Positions 7,697 through 16,764 are shown, counted from the first letter of the stretch. The stretch is DNA of 64,000 bases from Mucilaginibacter sp. SMC90 (GCF_022811725.1 NZ_CP094527.1:1736001-1800000), one strand, 5' to 3'. The notes: generated by a model not told the origin, from the letters alone. Translations and numbers: made by a program.

Positions 7697-8977
7697 CTAA
7701 GCATCTTCTTTGGGCGGCGTGCCGCGAAAAGTATCCAGCGAAGTGATAGCCTGTAATTTTACCGGCCTGCCGGCTTTAGCAGATTCGTAAATTGCTTCCA
7801 TGATTTTTTGGTCCTGTAAACCTTCTTCTCCGGGTGTATAGGGTTGCTTGTTTTCCAGGATACACTGTGCAAAATGGTCCAGTTCCAGTGCGAACTGCTG
7901 CGCTTCTTTGATCGAAGGTGACACTTTCACTTCCTGTTTGCCGTCCGCATGCGAACCTTCCATCTGTAATCGCTGGTATTCAAAAGCCGGGTCCAGGCCG
8001 AACCAACCGCCCTTATCGGCATAACAACGATAGCGCCGGGATTGATGAACCCCGTAGCTACTGGAGGCATTTACCATAACGCCGCTTGGGAACTGCAGCT
8101 GCCAGAGCACCGTTTCTTCCACTTCGTTGAAACGCTCGTCATTCGGTGTGCTGTAAATGCTGGCCGTTACCGTATGCGGTTCTTCGCCCAGAACAAAGCG
8201 GGCCGTATTTAAACAGTACAAACCAATATCGGGTAAAGAACCGCCGCCCGACAATGCTTTTTTTAATCGCCATTGTGAAGGGTCGCCGATATTCTGCGAG
8301 TTATGCAGCTCCATGAACTTTACCTTACCGAACTTCTGCTCGCGCGCCCATTGCATCGCTAAACGGTTATGGGGTTCATATTGAATACGGTAAGCGACCA
8401 TCAGTTTTTTACCGGCTTGTTTGCAGGCATCGATCATGTTCTGGCAAGCCTTAACGCTGGGCGCCATTGGTTTTTCGCATAATACATGCTTGCCCGCTTT
8501 GGCCGCCCTTACCACAAACTCTTCATGCATGCTATTGGGTAGCACAATGTAGACCGCATCAATCTCGGGATTGCTTCGGATGTTATCGAAATTCTGGTAA
8601 TTATAAATATTTTTAGGATCTATACCATATTGCGCAGCCACTTTTCTGGCTTTATCGGCATTGCCGCTGACCAGCGCCACCGGCTTGGCATATTTGCTGG
8701 CACCGAAGCCCGGCAGGATTTGCCCTAAGGTCAAATTCCCCAGGCCTACGATGGCGTAACCTATACGTTTATCCTTCGGCATGGCTATAGATGAAACTGC
8801 CTGCTCTTTTTCAGTCGGCTGCTCCAGCGGCGGCAGCTTGATCGTAATCAGGTCGCCCATATTTTTGTCTGTTAAATCACCTGTACTCATGCTTTTACCG
8901 CTTAAGGGCAGGCCGCTCACCAAAGCCGCACCCGCCAGGCCCGTACCGGCCTTATTGATAAATTCTCTGCGTTCCAT
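7697..8977 (-). CDS. Gfo/Idh/MocA family oxidoreductase, Tat-exported
   Basis: 426 residues from ATG 8975-8977. MERREFINKAGTGLAGAALV is a twin-arginine-like signal with a hydrophobic core, predicting periplasmic export. The Rossmann motif is GYAIVGLGNLTLG, and the catalytic EKP motif appears in HVLCEKPMAP. The C-terminal GFO domain follows (LPDIGLYCLNTARF). Such enzymes oxidise or reduce sugars and sugar acids with bound NADP, as glucose-fructose oxidoreductase does. A longer start at 9031 would overlap the coupled upstream small gene. That gene stops at TGA sharing its A with this ATG. Confidence 0.9.
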   Translation of the reverse strand: MERREFINKAGTGLAGAALVSGLPLSGKSMSTGDLTDKNMGDLITIKLPPLEQPTEKEQAVSSIAMPKDKRIGYAIVGLGNLTLGQILPGFGASKYAKPVALVSGNADKARKVAAQYGIDPKNIYNYQNFDNIRSNPEIDAVYIVLPNSMHEEFVVRAAKAGKHVLCEKPMAPSVKACQNMIDACKQAGKKLMVAYRIQYEPHNRLAMQWAREQKFGKVKFMELHNSQNIGDPSQWRLKKALSGGGSLPDIGLYCLNTARFVLGEEPHTVTASIYSTPNDERFNEVEETVLWQLQFPSGVMVNASSSYGVHQSRRYRCYADKGGWFGLDPAFEYQRLQMEGSHADGKQEVKVSPSIKEAQQFALELDHFAQCILENKQPYTPGEEGLQDQKIMEAIYESAKAGRPVKLQAITSLDTFRGTPPKEDA

Positions 8978-9156
8978 CACTGTTGGTTTAAAATGACCTG
9001 CATGCCTTTCGGGCAAGTCACCGCGATCCAAAGCGAATTGCCTAAACGGTGCACCCGGAAAGTGTAGCCGGCCATCTCCCGGGTATAAAGCGCCGGCAGG
9101 TCCTGCCCGTGAAAAAACTGTTTGACGGCCGCAGCCCAGGGTGAAATTCCGCTCAT
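8977..9156 (-). CDS. Small protein coupled to Gfo/Idh gene
   Basis: 59 residues from ATG 9154-9156: MSGISPWAAAVKQFFHGQDL, then LYTREMAGYTFRVHRLGNSL and a tail ending QVILNQQ. The stop TGA and the Gfo/Idh ATG share one base (TGATG), the usual sign of translational coupling, which is the main reason to believe it. Soluble, with no signal peptide. Family not recognised. The upstream stretch 9157-9423 shows no gene and presumably holds the promoter. Confidence 0.55.
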   Translation of the reverse strand: MSGISPWAAAVKQFFHGQDLPALYTREMAGYTFRVHRLGNSLWIAVTCPKGMQVILNQQ

Positions 9157-9423
9157 TGTATGCTTAGGCGTTAAGGTTGATCATTGCGTAGGATAACTCC
9201 TCCCTTATTTTTTTGTTTTGAATTTTACTGTCACTTAAAAATCTCAATTCAAAACATAGCGGCCCGGTTCGGTTGAACAAACACGATCCTTCTTGATTCA
9301 GCCCTTTCCGCACTCTGTTTCAATCCACAATATTATCTACCATTTAATTGCTTACCTATATTTTACAATTCAACGTGCGTGTAACCCGCCCTGACCCACG
9401 CTTTGCCAACTTATTATTTAAAA

Positions 9424-9522
9424 CAGTTTGGTGGCGAGAACGGCGAGCTGGCTGCGGCCATGTAGTACTTCACCCAGGCTTTCGGCGCTAAAGTGCCGCA
9501 ACCGGACAAATACGATATGCTT
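9424..9522 (+). pseudogene. Manganese catalase fragment
   Basis: In frame from 9424: QFGGENGELAAAM, stop, YFTQAFGAKVPQPDKYDML. This is the N-terminal helix region of non-haem manganese catalase, including the conserved E-L-A-A-A segment with a metal-ligand Glu; the stop replaces the usual Gln/Arg before YFTQ. The homology ends abruptly at about 9522 where a DUF4142-like frame begins. No start codon or second half remains. Confidence 0.65.
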
Positions 9523-9722
9523 GCAATACGGCCGAAGTAGTTTTAGGCAAAATGGCCACTGCCAAAGACAGCAGTAAAGAAGTCAAAGATTTCAGTAATA
9601 TGATGCAGTCGGAAGCCGCTAATGGTAAAGATGCGAAATTGAAAGCTCTCGCAGCTAAAACCGCGCCTGTGGTACAGCATCAGTTGGATGAAATTACCAA
9701 AATTCAGGCTGGTCTAAAATAA
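9523..9722 (+). pseudogene. DUF4142 C-terminal remnant
   Basis: An open frame NTAEVVLGKMATAKDSSKEV, KDFSNMM, then APVVQHQLDEITKIQAGLK and TAA 9720-9722 matches the helical DUF4142 (ferritin-like) fold, but the central part is missing. An ATG at 9552 could give a 56-residue product. It is joined directly to a Mn-catalase fragment, so the whole is a deletion chimera. An intact relative lies at 17964-18464. A terminator follows. Confidence 0.55.
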
Positions 9723-9744
9723 TTTTTAAACTAACGACATTTTC

Positions 9745-9770
9745 AAGCCGTTCTCAGGAGCGGCTTTTTT
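9745..9770 (+). terminator. Rho-independent terminator
   Basis: AAGCCG-ttctcaggag-CGGCTTTTTT. The preceding TTTTAAACTAACG also precedes a similar CCGTTCT...GCGGCTTT hairpin at 30277-30303, so this is a repeated terminator type. On the minus strand it overlaps the end of the SDR gene. Confidence 0.7.
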
Positions 9771-10743
9771 GTTGACTGATAAACAGGCAGCCTAACGCCA
9801 ACCCGGTCAACAATGCACCCGCAATATATTTGCGGTGTGCTTTGGGCTCCCCGGGCAGGCCGAAACCGCCATGGGTGCTCATGCCATAATCAACGGTGCT
9901 GAACACATTGCCGTCGCTCAGGGCGATGGGGTCGGCGGTTTTAAAATATTCGCGCATGACCAGGCCGGTCATTTTGGTCATGAGTTCCGGGAAGACAGCA
10001 TGCCCTAATTTGAGTAACATCGAAACACTGCCAACATAGGTATTTGCGCTGGGATAAGCCGCCACTTTAACCATGGCCTGCGCCACTCTTACCGGATCAT
10101 AAACAGGCGGCGCAGGCTTCAATACTTTACCTGTATAATTGCCGGCATGCTGGATGCCCGGCGTATCCAGAAAGGCGGGGAAGACGTCGCATACGTAGAT
10201 GTTTTTCCAGGTACTTAGTTCACCTTTTAATGCTTCCGACCACCCGCGCAAACCGAATTTGGCGGCGGTATAACCCGCGCCATAAGGCACCGGCAGGAAA
10301 CCGCCCATGGATATATTATTGATAAGAGTGCCGTAGCCCTGCGCTTTGAAGATCGGCATCACGGCATGTGCGCCATTCATATAGCCCAACAGGTTGGTTT
10401 TGATGACCTGCTCGTGCACGGCCATTGGCGTTTTATCAAAATCACCCGCTGCGAGTACGCCGGCATTGTTGACCCAGACATCGATCAAGCCCTGCCAGTC
10501 GTTGGCGGCATTGGCCAGCGCGATCATGGCTTTGGCATCGCTGGTATCGGTGGGTACCACCAGCGCCTGCGCGCCCAATGCTTCGCATTCGGCTTTAACT
10601 TCCTGGAGCACGGCCTCATTACGCGCAGCCAGCACCAGTTTCGTTTGATATTTGGCAAACTCCAGTGCCGCTGCCCGGCCCGCACCGCTGGACGCCCCGG
10701 TAATAACGATGGTTTTACCTTGTATTTTTTCTGCTTTGGTCAT
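9754..10743 (-). CDS. SDR oxidoreductase with C-terminal membrane anchor
   Basis: 329 residues. Classical SDR features: TGASSGAG cofactor loop (residues about 15-22), NNAG (about 92), active-site Ser in NNISMGG and Y-x3-K in YTAAK. The last about 70 residues extend beyond the usual 250 and end in a hydrophobic helix (IAGALLTGLALGCLFI), suggesting membrane anchoring. It is the last gene of a minus operon after the GH130 gene, 5 bp away. The substrate is unknown; the extended SDRs of this type are often annotated as acting on lipids or sugars. Confidence 0.88.
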   Translation of the reverse strand: MTKAEKIQGKTIVITGASSGAGRAAALEFAKYQTKLVLAARNEAVLQEVKAECEALGAQALVVPTDTSDAKAMIALANAANDWQGLIDVWVNNAGVLAAGDFDKTPMAVHEQVIKTNLLGYMNGAHAVMPIFKAQGYGTLINNISMGGFLPVPYGAGYTAAKFGLRGWSEALKGELSTWKNIYVCDVFPAFLDTPGIQHAGNYTGKVLKPAPPVYDPVRVAQAMVKVAAYPSANTYVGSVSMLLKLGHAVFPELMTKMTGLVMREYFKTADPIALSDGNVFSTVDYGMSTHGGFGLPGEPKAHRKYIAGALLTGLALGCLFISQQKSRS

Positions 10744-10748
10744 GTTGT

Positions 10749-11795
10749 TTAACTTAAAAGGTTAAGGATCTCCTGAAGGGAAAAATGCGCGCCGCAGACG
10801 AATTCATCGGCTGCGCCATAATAAATCGTTAACTGATCGCCATTGACGATATGGCCGTTGGTGAAAACCACGTAGCCAAAGAAACCGCTGAGTTCGTACG
10901 CTTCGGTGGGTACCATGATTGGGTTTTTAGTGCGTCCGATAATCTTGGACGGGTCGTTGAGGTCCATCAAAAAAGCGCCCAAGCAATATTGATCTTCGGC
11001 GTTCGCACCGTGATAAATTTCCAGCCAGCCGCGTTCGGTACGGATGGGCGCGGCACCGGCACCGACTCTGGTGCTATCCCACATTCCCGGACGGGTCTTG
11101 ATGAGGCACTGGTGATTGCCCCATTGCCGGGTATCGGAGGACTCGGCCAGCCAGATATAGTTGCCGCCGATCTCCTTGCTGCTGGGGCGGTGCAGGCAGT
11201 AATATTTATCATTCACCTTTTTCTCAAAGATGGCGCAGTCTTTATTGTGCGGCGGCAGGATCATCCCGAAACTTTCAAAATGCTGCCAGTCGGTGGTCGT
11301 CAGTAGACTCACGCCGACACCGCTGTCGGAAACTGCGGTATAGGTCAGGTGATAGGTATTGTCGATCTGGGTCACCCGGCAGTCTTCGATGCCGAAGCGT
11401 TCCAGGTAACCTTTGCCGAATAAAGCAGGATAATCCGGGTCATCGCTGAAATGGATGCCGTCGCTACTGGAAAGCAAACGCAGGTGGGATACGGTGGTCA
11501 GGTAGTCCAGCCCGTTATAATTGATTACTCTTGCATCGGTAGCGATCAGGTCAGGGTCGTTCAGCGGTACTTCGATGATCTCGGTATTGCCAGTGGAATT
11601 CAATGCGGGGAAGAACAGAACGCCTTCCTTTTGAGCCACGCCTTCAGCAACCCGTACGATCAGCCAGGTTTTATCATGAAAGCGGAAAACGCCAGGATTG
11701 AGCAGGCTGATGATCTGCAGGCCGTCGCGGCTGGGCGGCAAATCTTTGGGCAATAGTAAGGGATTTTCGGGGAAACGCTGGGCGATGTCTTTCAT
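10749..11795 (-). CDS. GH130-family glycosidase/phosphorylase
   Basis: 348 residues with five-bladed propeller repeats. Family features are NPLLLPKD at the N-terminus, GIEDCRVT carrying the catalytic Asp region, TRVGAGAAPIRTERGWLEIYHG and YYGAAD near the end. GH130 enzymes phosphorolyse or hydrolyse beta-mannosides. It overlaps the upstream membrane protein gene by 4 bp (start 11795, that stop at 11792) and precedes an SDR, so it belongs to the 13760-9754 operon with the FAD-Rieske protein. The substrate here is not evident. No signal peptide, so cytoplasmic. Confidence 0.88.
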   Translation of the reverse strand: MKDIAQRFPENPLLLPKDLPPSRDGLQIISLLNPGVFRFHDKTWLIVRVAEGVAQKEGVLFFPALNSTGNTEIIEVPLNDPDLIATDARVINYNGLDYLTTVSHLRLLSSSDGIHFSDDPDYPALFGKGYLERFGIEDCRVTQIDNTYHLTYTAVSDSGVGVSLLTTTDWQHFESFGMILPPHNKDCAIFEKKVNDKYYCLHRPSSKEIGGNYIWLAESSDTRQWGNHQCLIKTRPGMWDSTRVGAGAAPIRTERGWLEIYHGANAEDQYCLGAFLMDLNDPSKIIGRTKNPIMVPTEAYELSGFFGYVVFTNGHIVNGDQLTIYYGAADEFVCGAHFSLQEILNLLS

Positions 11796-12241
11796 TTGCT
11801 GCGGGTCAACTGGTAACCGATACCTGAGAATACCGCGAATACGATATGCGCAGGCACCAGTTGTATGTAGTATTTGTCAAAACTGAGTTTGGGCGGTAGC
11901 GGATGCATTTTGAAGGTGGCTTTCCAGATGGCTACGGCGACCAGGCCGCTGATGCCGCCCAACCAAAGGTTGGTTCTCCAGTCGGGTTTCAGTTTTCCTT
12001 TGCGCCACAGTTCAACATACACCAATGCGAAGAGCAGACCGATGCCGTAATGACCCAGCCAGCCTAATGCCTGGCTTTGAGTCTTGTCCAGCTTGGGGAT
12101 GAGGCGGTGCGCCAGCTGGCCTAAACGTTCGGATTCGCTGAAATTCTCTCCGTCCGCTACAGAAACCAAATAGCTGAACAATGTCATGAATGTGGTGCCG
12201 GTCACGCCGGCTAAGAGTAGTTCCTTAGTTTTCATCGGCAT
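11792..12241 (-). CDS. Four-helix membrane protein, paralogue of 42950-43438
   Basis: 149 residues with about four hydrophobic segments (LLLAGVTGTTFMTLFSYLVS, IGLLFALVYVEL, WLGGISGLVAVAIW, AHIVFAVFSGIGYQ). Conserved motifs shared with the second copy are F-x-M-H-P-L-P-P near residue 112 and VELW. It overlaps the FAD-Rieske gene by 17 bp if started at 12241, or 11 bp from the second Met at 12235. I do not recognise a named family. Its membership in a redox operon suggests a membrane partner, which is inference. Confidence 0.75.
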   Translation of the reverse strand: MPMKTKELLLAGVTGTTFMTLFSYLVSVADGENFSESERLGQLAHRLIPKLDKTQSQALGWLGHYGIGLLFALVYVELWRKGKLKPDWRTNLWLGGISGLVAVAIWKATFKMHPLPPKLSFDKYYIQLVPAHIVFAVFSGIGYQLTRSK

Positions 12242-13760
12242 TAATCTTTAATAGATCTTTGGTAGCGGGGCCGGTCAAGACTTTGCCGTCAATATCGAAG
12301 CGTGCGCCGTGGCAGGGACAGTCCCAGCTTTTTTCCTGGCCGTTCCAGTTAATGATACAGCCGGCATGGGTACACACAGGGTTCAGCGCATGGATCTCGC
12401 CGGTCTCGTCCTTATAGGCGGCGATTTTCTCGCCGTCTATCTCCACTACCTTCCCGGTACCGGGCTGTAACCTTTTCAGCGAATCGCTTTTGTGGATACC
12501 GAAGCGGTCGGCGACAAAATGGTAAGCCACATCGGCGTTTTCTTTGATAAATTCGGAAAAGCCGTCCACAGGTTTAATGCGTCCGGGACTGAAGACTTTT
12601 TCATATTTCGATTTCTTTCCCAAGATCAGGTCGGCCAATATTTTGGCGGAGATGCTGCCCAGCATCATACCGTTGCCGTTGAACCCGGTAGCGCAGTAAA
12701 TGCCGTCGATATGGCCGATGTAAGGAAAGCCGTCGACGGGGATGTAATATTGAGATGACCATTTATAGCCTACTTCGGCGACCTTGTAATATTTGCGCAC
12801 GTATTTTTCCAAATCGGCAAATTGTTTTTCAGGATCGTCATGACCGGTCTTGTGGTCGTTTCCGCCAACGATCAGGTATTTTTGATTGTCAATGGTATGC
12901 GTCCGGAAGTAATGGTAAGGTTCCTGCAGGTCGTAAATTAGCGCATCGGGGTAATTGTCATCTTTGAGTTTTACGCCCAGCACATAACTGCGGTATGGCG
13001 CGCAGCGGAAACTAAAAATGGTGATGCCCGGCGGCACGTGGGTAGCATAGATGACTTTGACCGCCTTAAAGGTCTGTTCACCGGCTTTGGCCAGGTGGAT
13101 CTTGTTTTCGATTTTAACAGATTCGATGCGTGTATGGGTGAGCAATGCGCCACCGGCTTGGAGGTACGCTTTTTCCAGGCCCTGTAAGTATTTCAGGGGC
13201 TGGAACTGCGCCTGCTTCTCCATCACAACCGCGGCCTGGTGCGGTACGGGAACCGGGATATCTTCATTATAGTTACAATCCAGCCCGACATCCAGCATTC
13301 CTTTACACAGCTCATCCAGTTGTTTGACCTGTTCCGGGTCTTCCGCATAAACATATCCCTTTTTGAATTCGAAATCGCAAGCGATCTTATAGGTATTTAT
13401 ATTTTCTTTAATGAGTGCAAAACCTTCATTGACGGCATCGGCGAATAATTTCGCGCCCTCCCTTCCAAACGCGCTTTGCGCCTCCGCGTAGGTAGTATCG
13501 GCAAAAGTATTGATATGGGCGCTTGTGCCGCCGGTGGTGCCGAAGCCGGGTGTTTCAGCTTCTACCACGAGACATTCTTTGCCGGCTTTTTGTAAAAGCA
13601 GGGCGGCCGTCAGCCCGGTAATGCCGGCGCCGATGATTACGACATCATAGACCTTTCCGGGTGCGTGTTTTTCCGTGTGATGTGCTGGATTGATACCGGC
13701 CTGCCAGGGGCTTTTAAGAGCACCGTCACGGGAACTGATTGGAGTAGAATGTTTTGCCAT
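12225..13760 (-). CDS. FAD-dependent oxidoreductase with C-terminal Rieske domain
   Basis: 511 residues. Residues about 38-66 hold the FAD dinucleotide fold (VVIIGAGITGLTAALLLQKA), followed by the DAO-type domain and a GFNGNGMMLG motif near 375. The last about 100 residues are a Rieske [2Fe-2S] domain with ligands C-T-H-x-G-C and C-P-C-H-G. The arrangement, glycine oxidase-like plus Rieske, is known in many bacteria, substrate undefined; electrons presumably pass from FAD to the cluster. It heads the minus operon and starts back to back with the alcohol dehydrogenase gene, 111 bp away. Confidence 0.9.
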   Translation of the reverse strand: MAKHSTPISSRDGALKSPWQAGINPAHHTEKHAPGKVYDVVIIGAGITGLTAALLLQKAGKECLVVEAETPGFGTTGGTSAHINTFADTTYAEAQSAFGREGAKLFADAVNEGFALIKENINTYKIACDFEFKKGYVYAEDPEQVKQLDELCKGMLDVGLDCNYNEDIPVPVPHQAAVVMEKQAQFQPLKYLQGLEKAYLQAGGALLTHTRIESVKIENKIHLAKAGEQTFKAVKVIYATHVPPGITIFSFRCAPYRSYVLGVKLKDDNYPDALIYDLQEPYHYFRTHTIDNQKYLIVGGNDHKTGHDDPEKQFADLEKYVRKYYKVAEVGYKWSSQYYIPVDGFPYIGHIDGIYCATGFNGNGMMLGSISAKILADLILGKKSKYEKVFSPGRIKPVDGFSEFIKENADVAYHFVADRFGIHKSDSLKRLQPGTGKVVEIDGEKIAAYKDETGEIHALNPVCTHAGCIINWNGQEKSWDCPCHGARFDIDGKVLTGPATKDLLKINADEN

Positions 13761-13871
13761 GGTATTACTACAAATGCCCGGGCATCTGTGTTTGAAACTA
13801 TCTCACTTATTATTAAACAAAAAAATTTACTTCAAGTTAAATAGATATATCAAAACTTAATAAATCTACTT

Positions 13872-15080
13872 ATGAAAGCAGCAGTATTTCACAAACCCGG
13901 CGACATCCGCTATGATACGGTCGAAGACCCGCGTCTCCTCGAAGATTCGGACGTTATTTTAAAAGTTACCTCCACCGCGATCTGCGGTTCCGATCTCCAC
14001 ATTTTGAGCGGCGGCGTGCCCCAACCCAAACCTATGGTGATGGGCCATGAGTTCATGGGCATTGTCGAAGAGGTTGGCAAGGGCGTCAAAAATCTGAAGA
14101 AAGGCGACCGCGTGGTGGTGCCCTTCCCAATTTCCTGCGGGCATTGTTTTTTCTGCCAGCATGATGCGTCGCCCGCCTGCGAAAATTCCAATTACAAACA
14201 TTACGGACCGAATGGCGATATGGCCGACCAAAAAGGCGCAGCCCTTTTCGGTTATACCGACCTCTATGGCGGTTATTCAGGCGGCCAAGCCGAGTATGTG
14301 CGTGTACCCTATGCCGACATCAGCCCTCGTGTGGTGCCTGATAACATGACTGATGAACAGGTCTTATTCCTGACCGATATTTTCCCTACCGGCTGGTCGG
14401 CCATCGACTGGGCGCAGTTAAAGGGCGGCGAAGTAGTTGCCATTTTTGGATCAGGCCCTGTCGGCCTGATGGCCCAGAAAGCGGCCTGGCTGAACGGTGC
14501 CAGCCGCGTGGTCGCGATCGATCCGCTCAACTACCGCCTGGAAAAAGCCAAAGCAGTAAATAAGGTCGATACGCTGAACCCGCATGAAGTAGATGTGGTG
14601 GAAGCCATCCGCGAAATGACCGGCGGCCGCGGCGCGGATGTTTGCGTGGATGCGGTGGGTTTCGAGCCGGAACGAGATTTATTAGACAAAGCGAAAGCGA
14701 TGTTCAATTTTGAGGTTGGTAGTATGAAGGTTTTGGATATGGCCTTTAAAGCTGTACGCCGCATGGGCACGGTTTCCATCATGGGCGTCTATGGCTCGAC
14801 CTATGATAATTTCCCGCTGCACCGGGTATTTGATAAAGGCATTACCCTTAAAATGGGCCAGGCGCCGGTGTTGAACTATATCGATCACCTGATCGAACTG
14901 GTGAAAACCGAAAAGGTAGTGCTGGATGACATCATTACCCATACTTTACCATTAAGCGAAGTAACCCATGGCTATGAGATATTCAACAAGAAAGAGGAAG
15001 ACTGCGTGAAAGTGGTACTCAAACCCTGGGAACAACGCAAGGAAACTGAAAATAAGGAACCTGTAAAAATCGAGAACTAA
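13872..15080 (+). CDS. Zinc-dependent alcohol/formaldehyde dehydrogenase
   Basis: 402 residues of the MDR superfamily. Catalytic zinc ligands lie in ICGSDLH (Cys38) and GHEF (His59, Glu60); structural zinc site is C-G-H-C-F-F-C-x7-C (about residues 92-103); the NAD fold is AIFGSGPVGLMAQ. The insertion KHYGPNGDMADQKG and the C-terminal NYIDHLIELVK resemble glutathione-independent formaldehyde dehydrogenases. First gene of an eight-gene plus operon; the next start overlaps this stop (TAATGG). A deleted, mutated copy lies at 46746-47201. Confidence 0.92.
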   Translation: MKAAVFHKPGDIRYDTVEDPRLLEDSDVILKVTSTAICGSDLHILSGGVPQPKPMVMGHEFMGIVEEVGKGVKNLKKGDRVVVPFPISCGHCFFCQHDASPACENSNYKHYGPNGDMADQKGAALFGYTDLYGGYSGGQAEYVRVPYADISPRVVPDNMTDEQVLFLTDIFPTGWSAIDWAQLKGGEVVAIFGSGPVGLMAQKAAWLNGASRVVAIDPLNYRLEKAKAVNKVDTLNPHEVDVVEAIREMTGGRGADVCVDAVGFEPERDLLDKAKAMFNFEVGSMKVLDMAFKAVRRMGTVSIMGVYGSTYDNFPLHRVFDKGITLKMGQAPVLNYIDHLIELVKTEKVVLDDIITHTLPLSEVTHGYEIFNKKEEDCVKVVLKPWEQRKETENKEPVKIEN

Positions 15081-15889
15081 TGGAAAATCAACGGAAAACA
15101 GCTTTGATCACCGGCGGAACGAGCGGGATCGGCAAAGAACTGGCGAAACTATTCGCCAAGGACAATTATAATTTGATCATCGTGGCGCGTGAACAGGACG
15201 AACTTGACAGTACCAAATCGGAACTGGAAGCCTCCGGCATCCAGGTTCAAACCATTGTCAAAGACCTGTCGGACATGGAGCAGGCTAAAGCGCTCTGCAA
15301 TGAGATCACTACCCCGGTAGACGTGTTGGTCAACGATGCGGGACAGGGCGTTTACGGTTTGTTTAAAGACAATGAGCTGGAACGTGAACTGGGCATCATT
15401 CACCTGAATATCTGCGCCACGGTGATACTAACGAAACACTTTGTTAAACAGATGGCCGAACGCGGCGAGGGCAAAATATTGAACCTGGGTTCTGTTGCAG
15501 GCAAACTACCCGGGCCGTGGCAGGCAGTTTATCATGCGACCAAGGCATTTGTTCTATCATTCACCACTGCCATCCGCGAAGAACTGAAAGATTCGGGCGT
15601 CACTTTTACGGCATTGATGCCGGGCGCTACCGATACGGATTTCTTTAACAAAGCTGGTATGCTTGACAGCAAGATCGCGCAGGATAAAAAAGCGCTGGCG
15701 GATGCTGCTGACGTAGCGAAAGAAGGCTACGAAGCTTTAATGGCGGGTAAGGACCGGGTGATCGCCGGCTGGAAGAACAGCCTGGAGGTGCACGCCGCTA
15801 ACCTGATGCCGGACAGCGCTGTAGCGCACACGATGTACGAACAGCAGCAACCAGTTGAACAGGAACAGCAAAAACAATCCGGCAGCTAA
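15080..15889 (+). CDS. SDR family oxidoreductase
   Basis: 269 residues: TGGTSGIG cofactor loop near residue 12, NDAGQGVYG in place of the usual NNAG, LNLGSVAG with the catalytic Ser, and Y-H-A-T-K. ATG overlaps the stop of the alcohol dehydrogenase gene, and its own stop overlaps the next start, so translation is coupled. The C-terminus is Gln-rich (QQQPVEQEQQ). Substrate unknown; close relatives are annotated as general short-chain dehydrogenases. This member is missing from the decayed second copy of the cluster at 46.7-48 kb. Confidence 0.9.
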   Translation: MENQRKTALITGGTSGIGKELAKLFAKDNYNLIIVAREQDELDSTKSELEASGIQVQTIVKDLSDMEQAKALCNEITTPVDVLVNDAGQGVYGLFKDNELERELGIIHLNICATVILTKHFVKQMAERGEGKILNLGSVAGKLPGPWQAVYHATKAFVLSFTTAIREELKDSGVTFTALMPGATDTDFFNKAGMLDSKIAQDKKALADAADVAKEGYEALMAGKDRVIAGWKNSLEVHAANLMPDSAVAHTMYEQQQPVEQEQQKQSGS

Positions 15890-16734
15890 TGGCAAAGACA
15901 CCCGCAAAACAAAACCGGCAGCCCGGCATTGAGGCTAAAATGGACCCTGCGCCGGAATATATCAAAAGCAGCTATATCGGTTCCGGTAAGCTGCTTGATG
16001 AAGTAGCATTGATCACTGGTGGTGATTCCGGCATTGGCCGCGCGGTCAGTATTCATTTTGCCCGCGAAGGCGCGGATATAGCCATTGTTTATTTAGACGA
16101 AGATATCGACGCAAAAGAGACCAAACGTTTAGTGGAAGCGGAAGGCCGTAAATGCCTGTTGATTAAAGGTGATGTCAAACGGGCCGCTTTTTGTAAAAAG
16201 GCAGTGGCCGATACTGTAAAGAAACTGGGAAAACTGAATATCCTGGTAAATAACGCCGGTATGCAGTTCCCGCAAAAAGATCCCAAAGAGATCGACGAAA
16301 AACAACTGGAAAATACTTTCCGCACAAACATCTTCGCTTATTTCCATTTTGCCAATGAAGCGCTGGAGCACCTGGGTGAAGGCGATTGCATCATCAACAC
16401 GACCTCGGTAACCGCTTACCGTTCCTCACCCAATCTGATAGACTATTCATCGACTAAAGGTGCAATTACGAGTTTCACGCGTTCACTGGCAACCAACCTG
16501 ACCGATAAAAAGATCCGGGTAAATGCCGTAGCGCCGGGCCCTGTTTGGACGCCGCTGATCGTGGCCACTTTCGATGAAGAAAAGATCAAAACTTTCGGTA
16601 GTGAAACCGCGATGAAACGCGCTGGCCAGCCCTCGGAACTGGGTCCGGCTTACGTGTTCCTGGCTTCGGATGATGCTTCATTTATTACCGGGCAGGTGAT
16701 CCACGTTAACGGCGGGGAGGTCGTTAACGGTTAA
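15889..16734 (+). CDS. SDR family oxidoreductase, YghA-like
   Basis: 281 residues. The N-terminal extension QPGIEAKMDPAPEY is typical of the YghA/YhdF group; then TGGDSGIGRA, NNAG, TSVTAYR with the catalytic Ser, Y-S-S-T-K, and the C-terminal GQVIHVNGGE. These enzymes are NAD(P)-dependent with broad aldehyde/alcohol substrates. It overlaps the preceding gene by one base. A pseudogene copy with a premature stop and lost C-terminus is at 47262-48035. Confidence 0.92.
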   Translation: MAKTPAKQNRQPGIEAKMDPAPEYIKSSYIGSGKLLDEVALITGGDSGIGRAVSIHFAREGADIAIVYLDEDIDAKETKRLVEAEGRKCLLIKGDVKRAAFCKKAVADTVKKLGKLNILVNNAGMQFPQKDPKEIDEKQLENTFRTNIFAYFHFANEALEHLGEGDCIINTTSVTAYRSSPNLIDYSSTKGAITSFTRSLATNLTDKKIRVNAVAPGPVWTPLIVATFDEEKIKTFGSETAMKRAGQPSELGPAYVFLASDDASFITGQVIHVNGGEVVNG

Positions 16735-16764
16735 TCCAATAGTGAAATCAAATTATCATATACC

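Noticed and set aside
10366..13448. Long antisense ORFs inside the 9.7-13.7 kb operon
   Set aside because: Shadows of GC-rich codon positions; the sense strand carries clear families with full motif sets.
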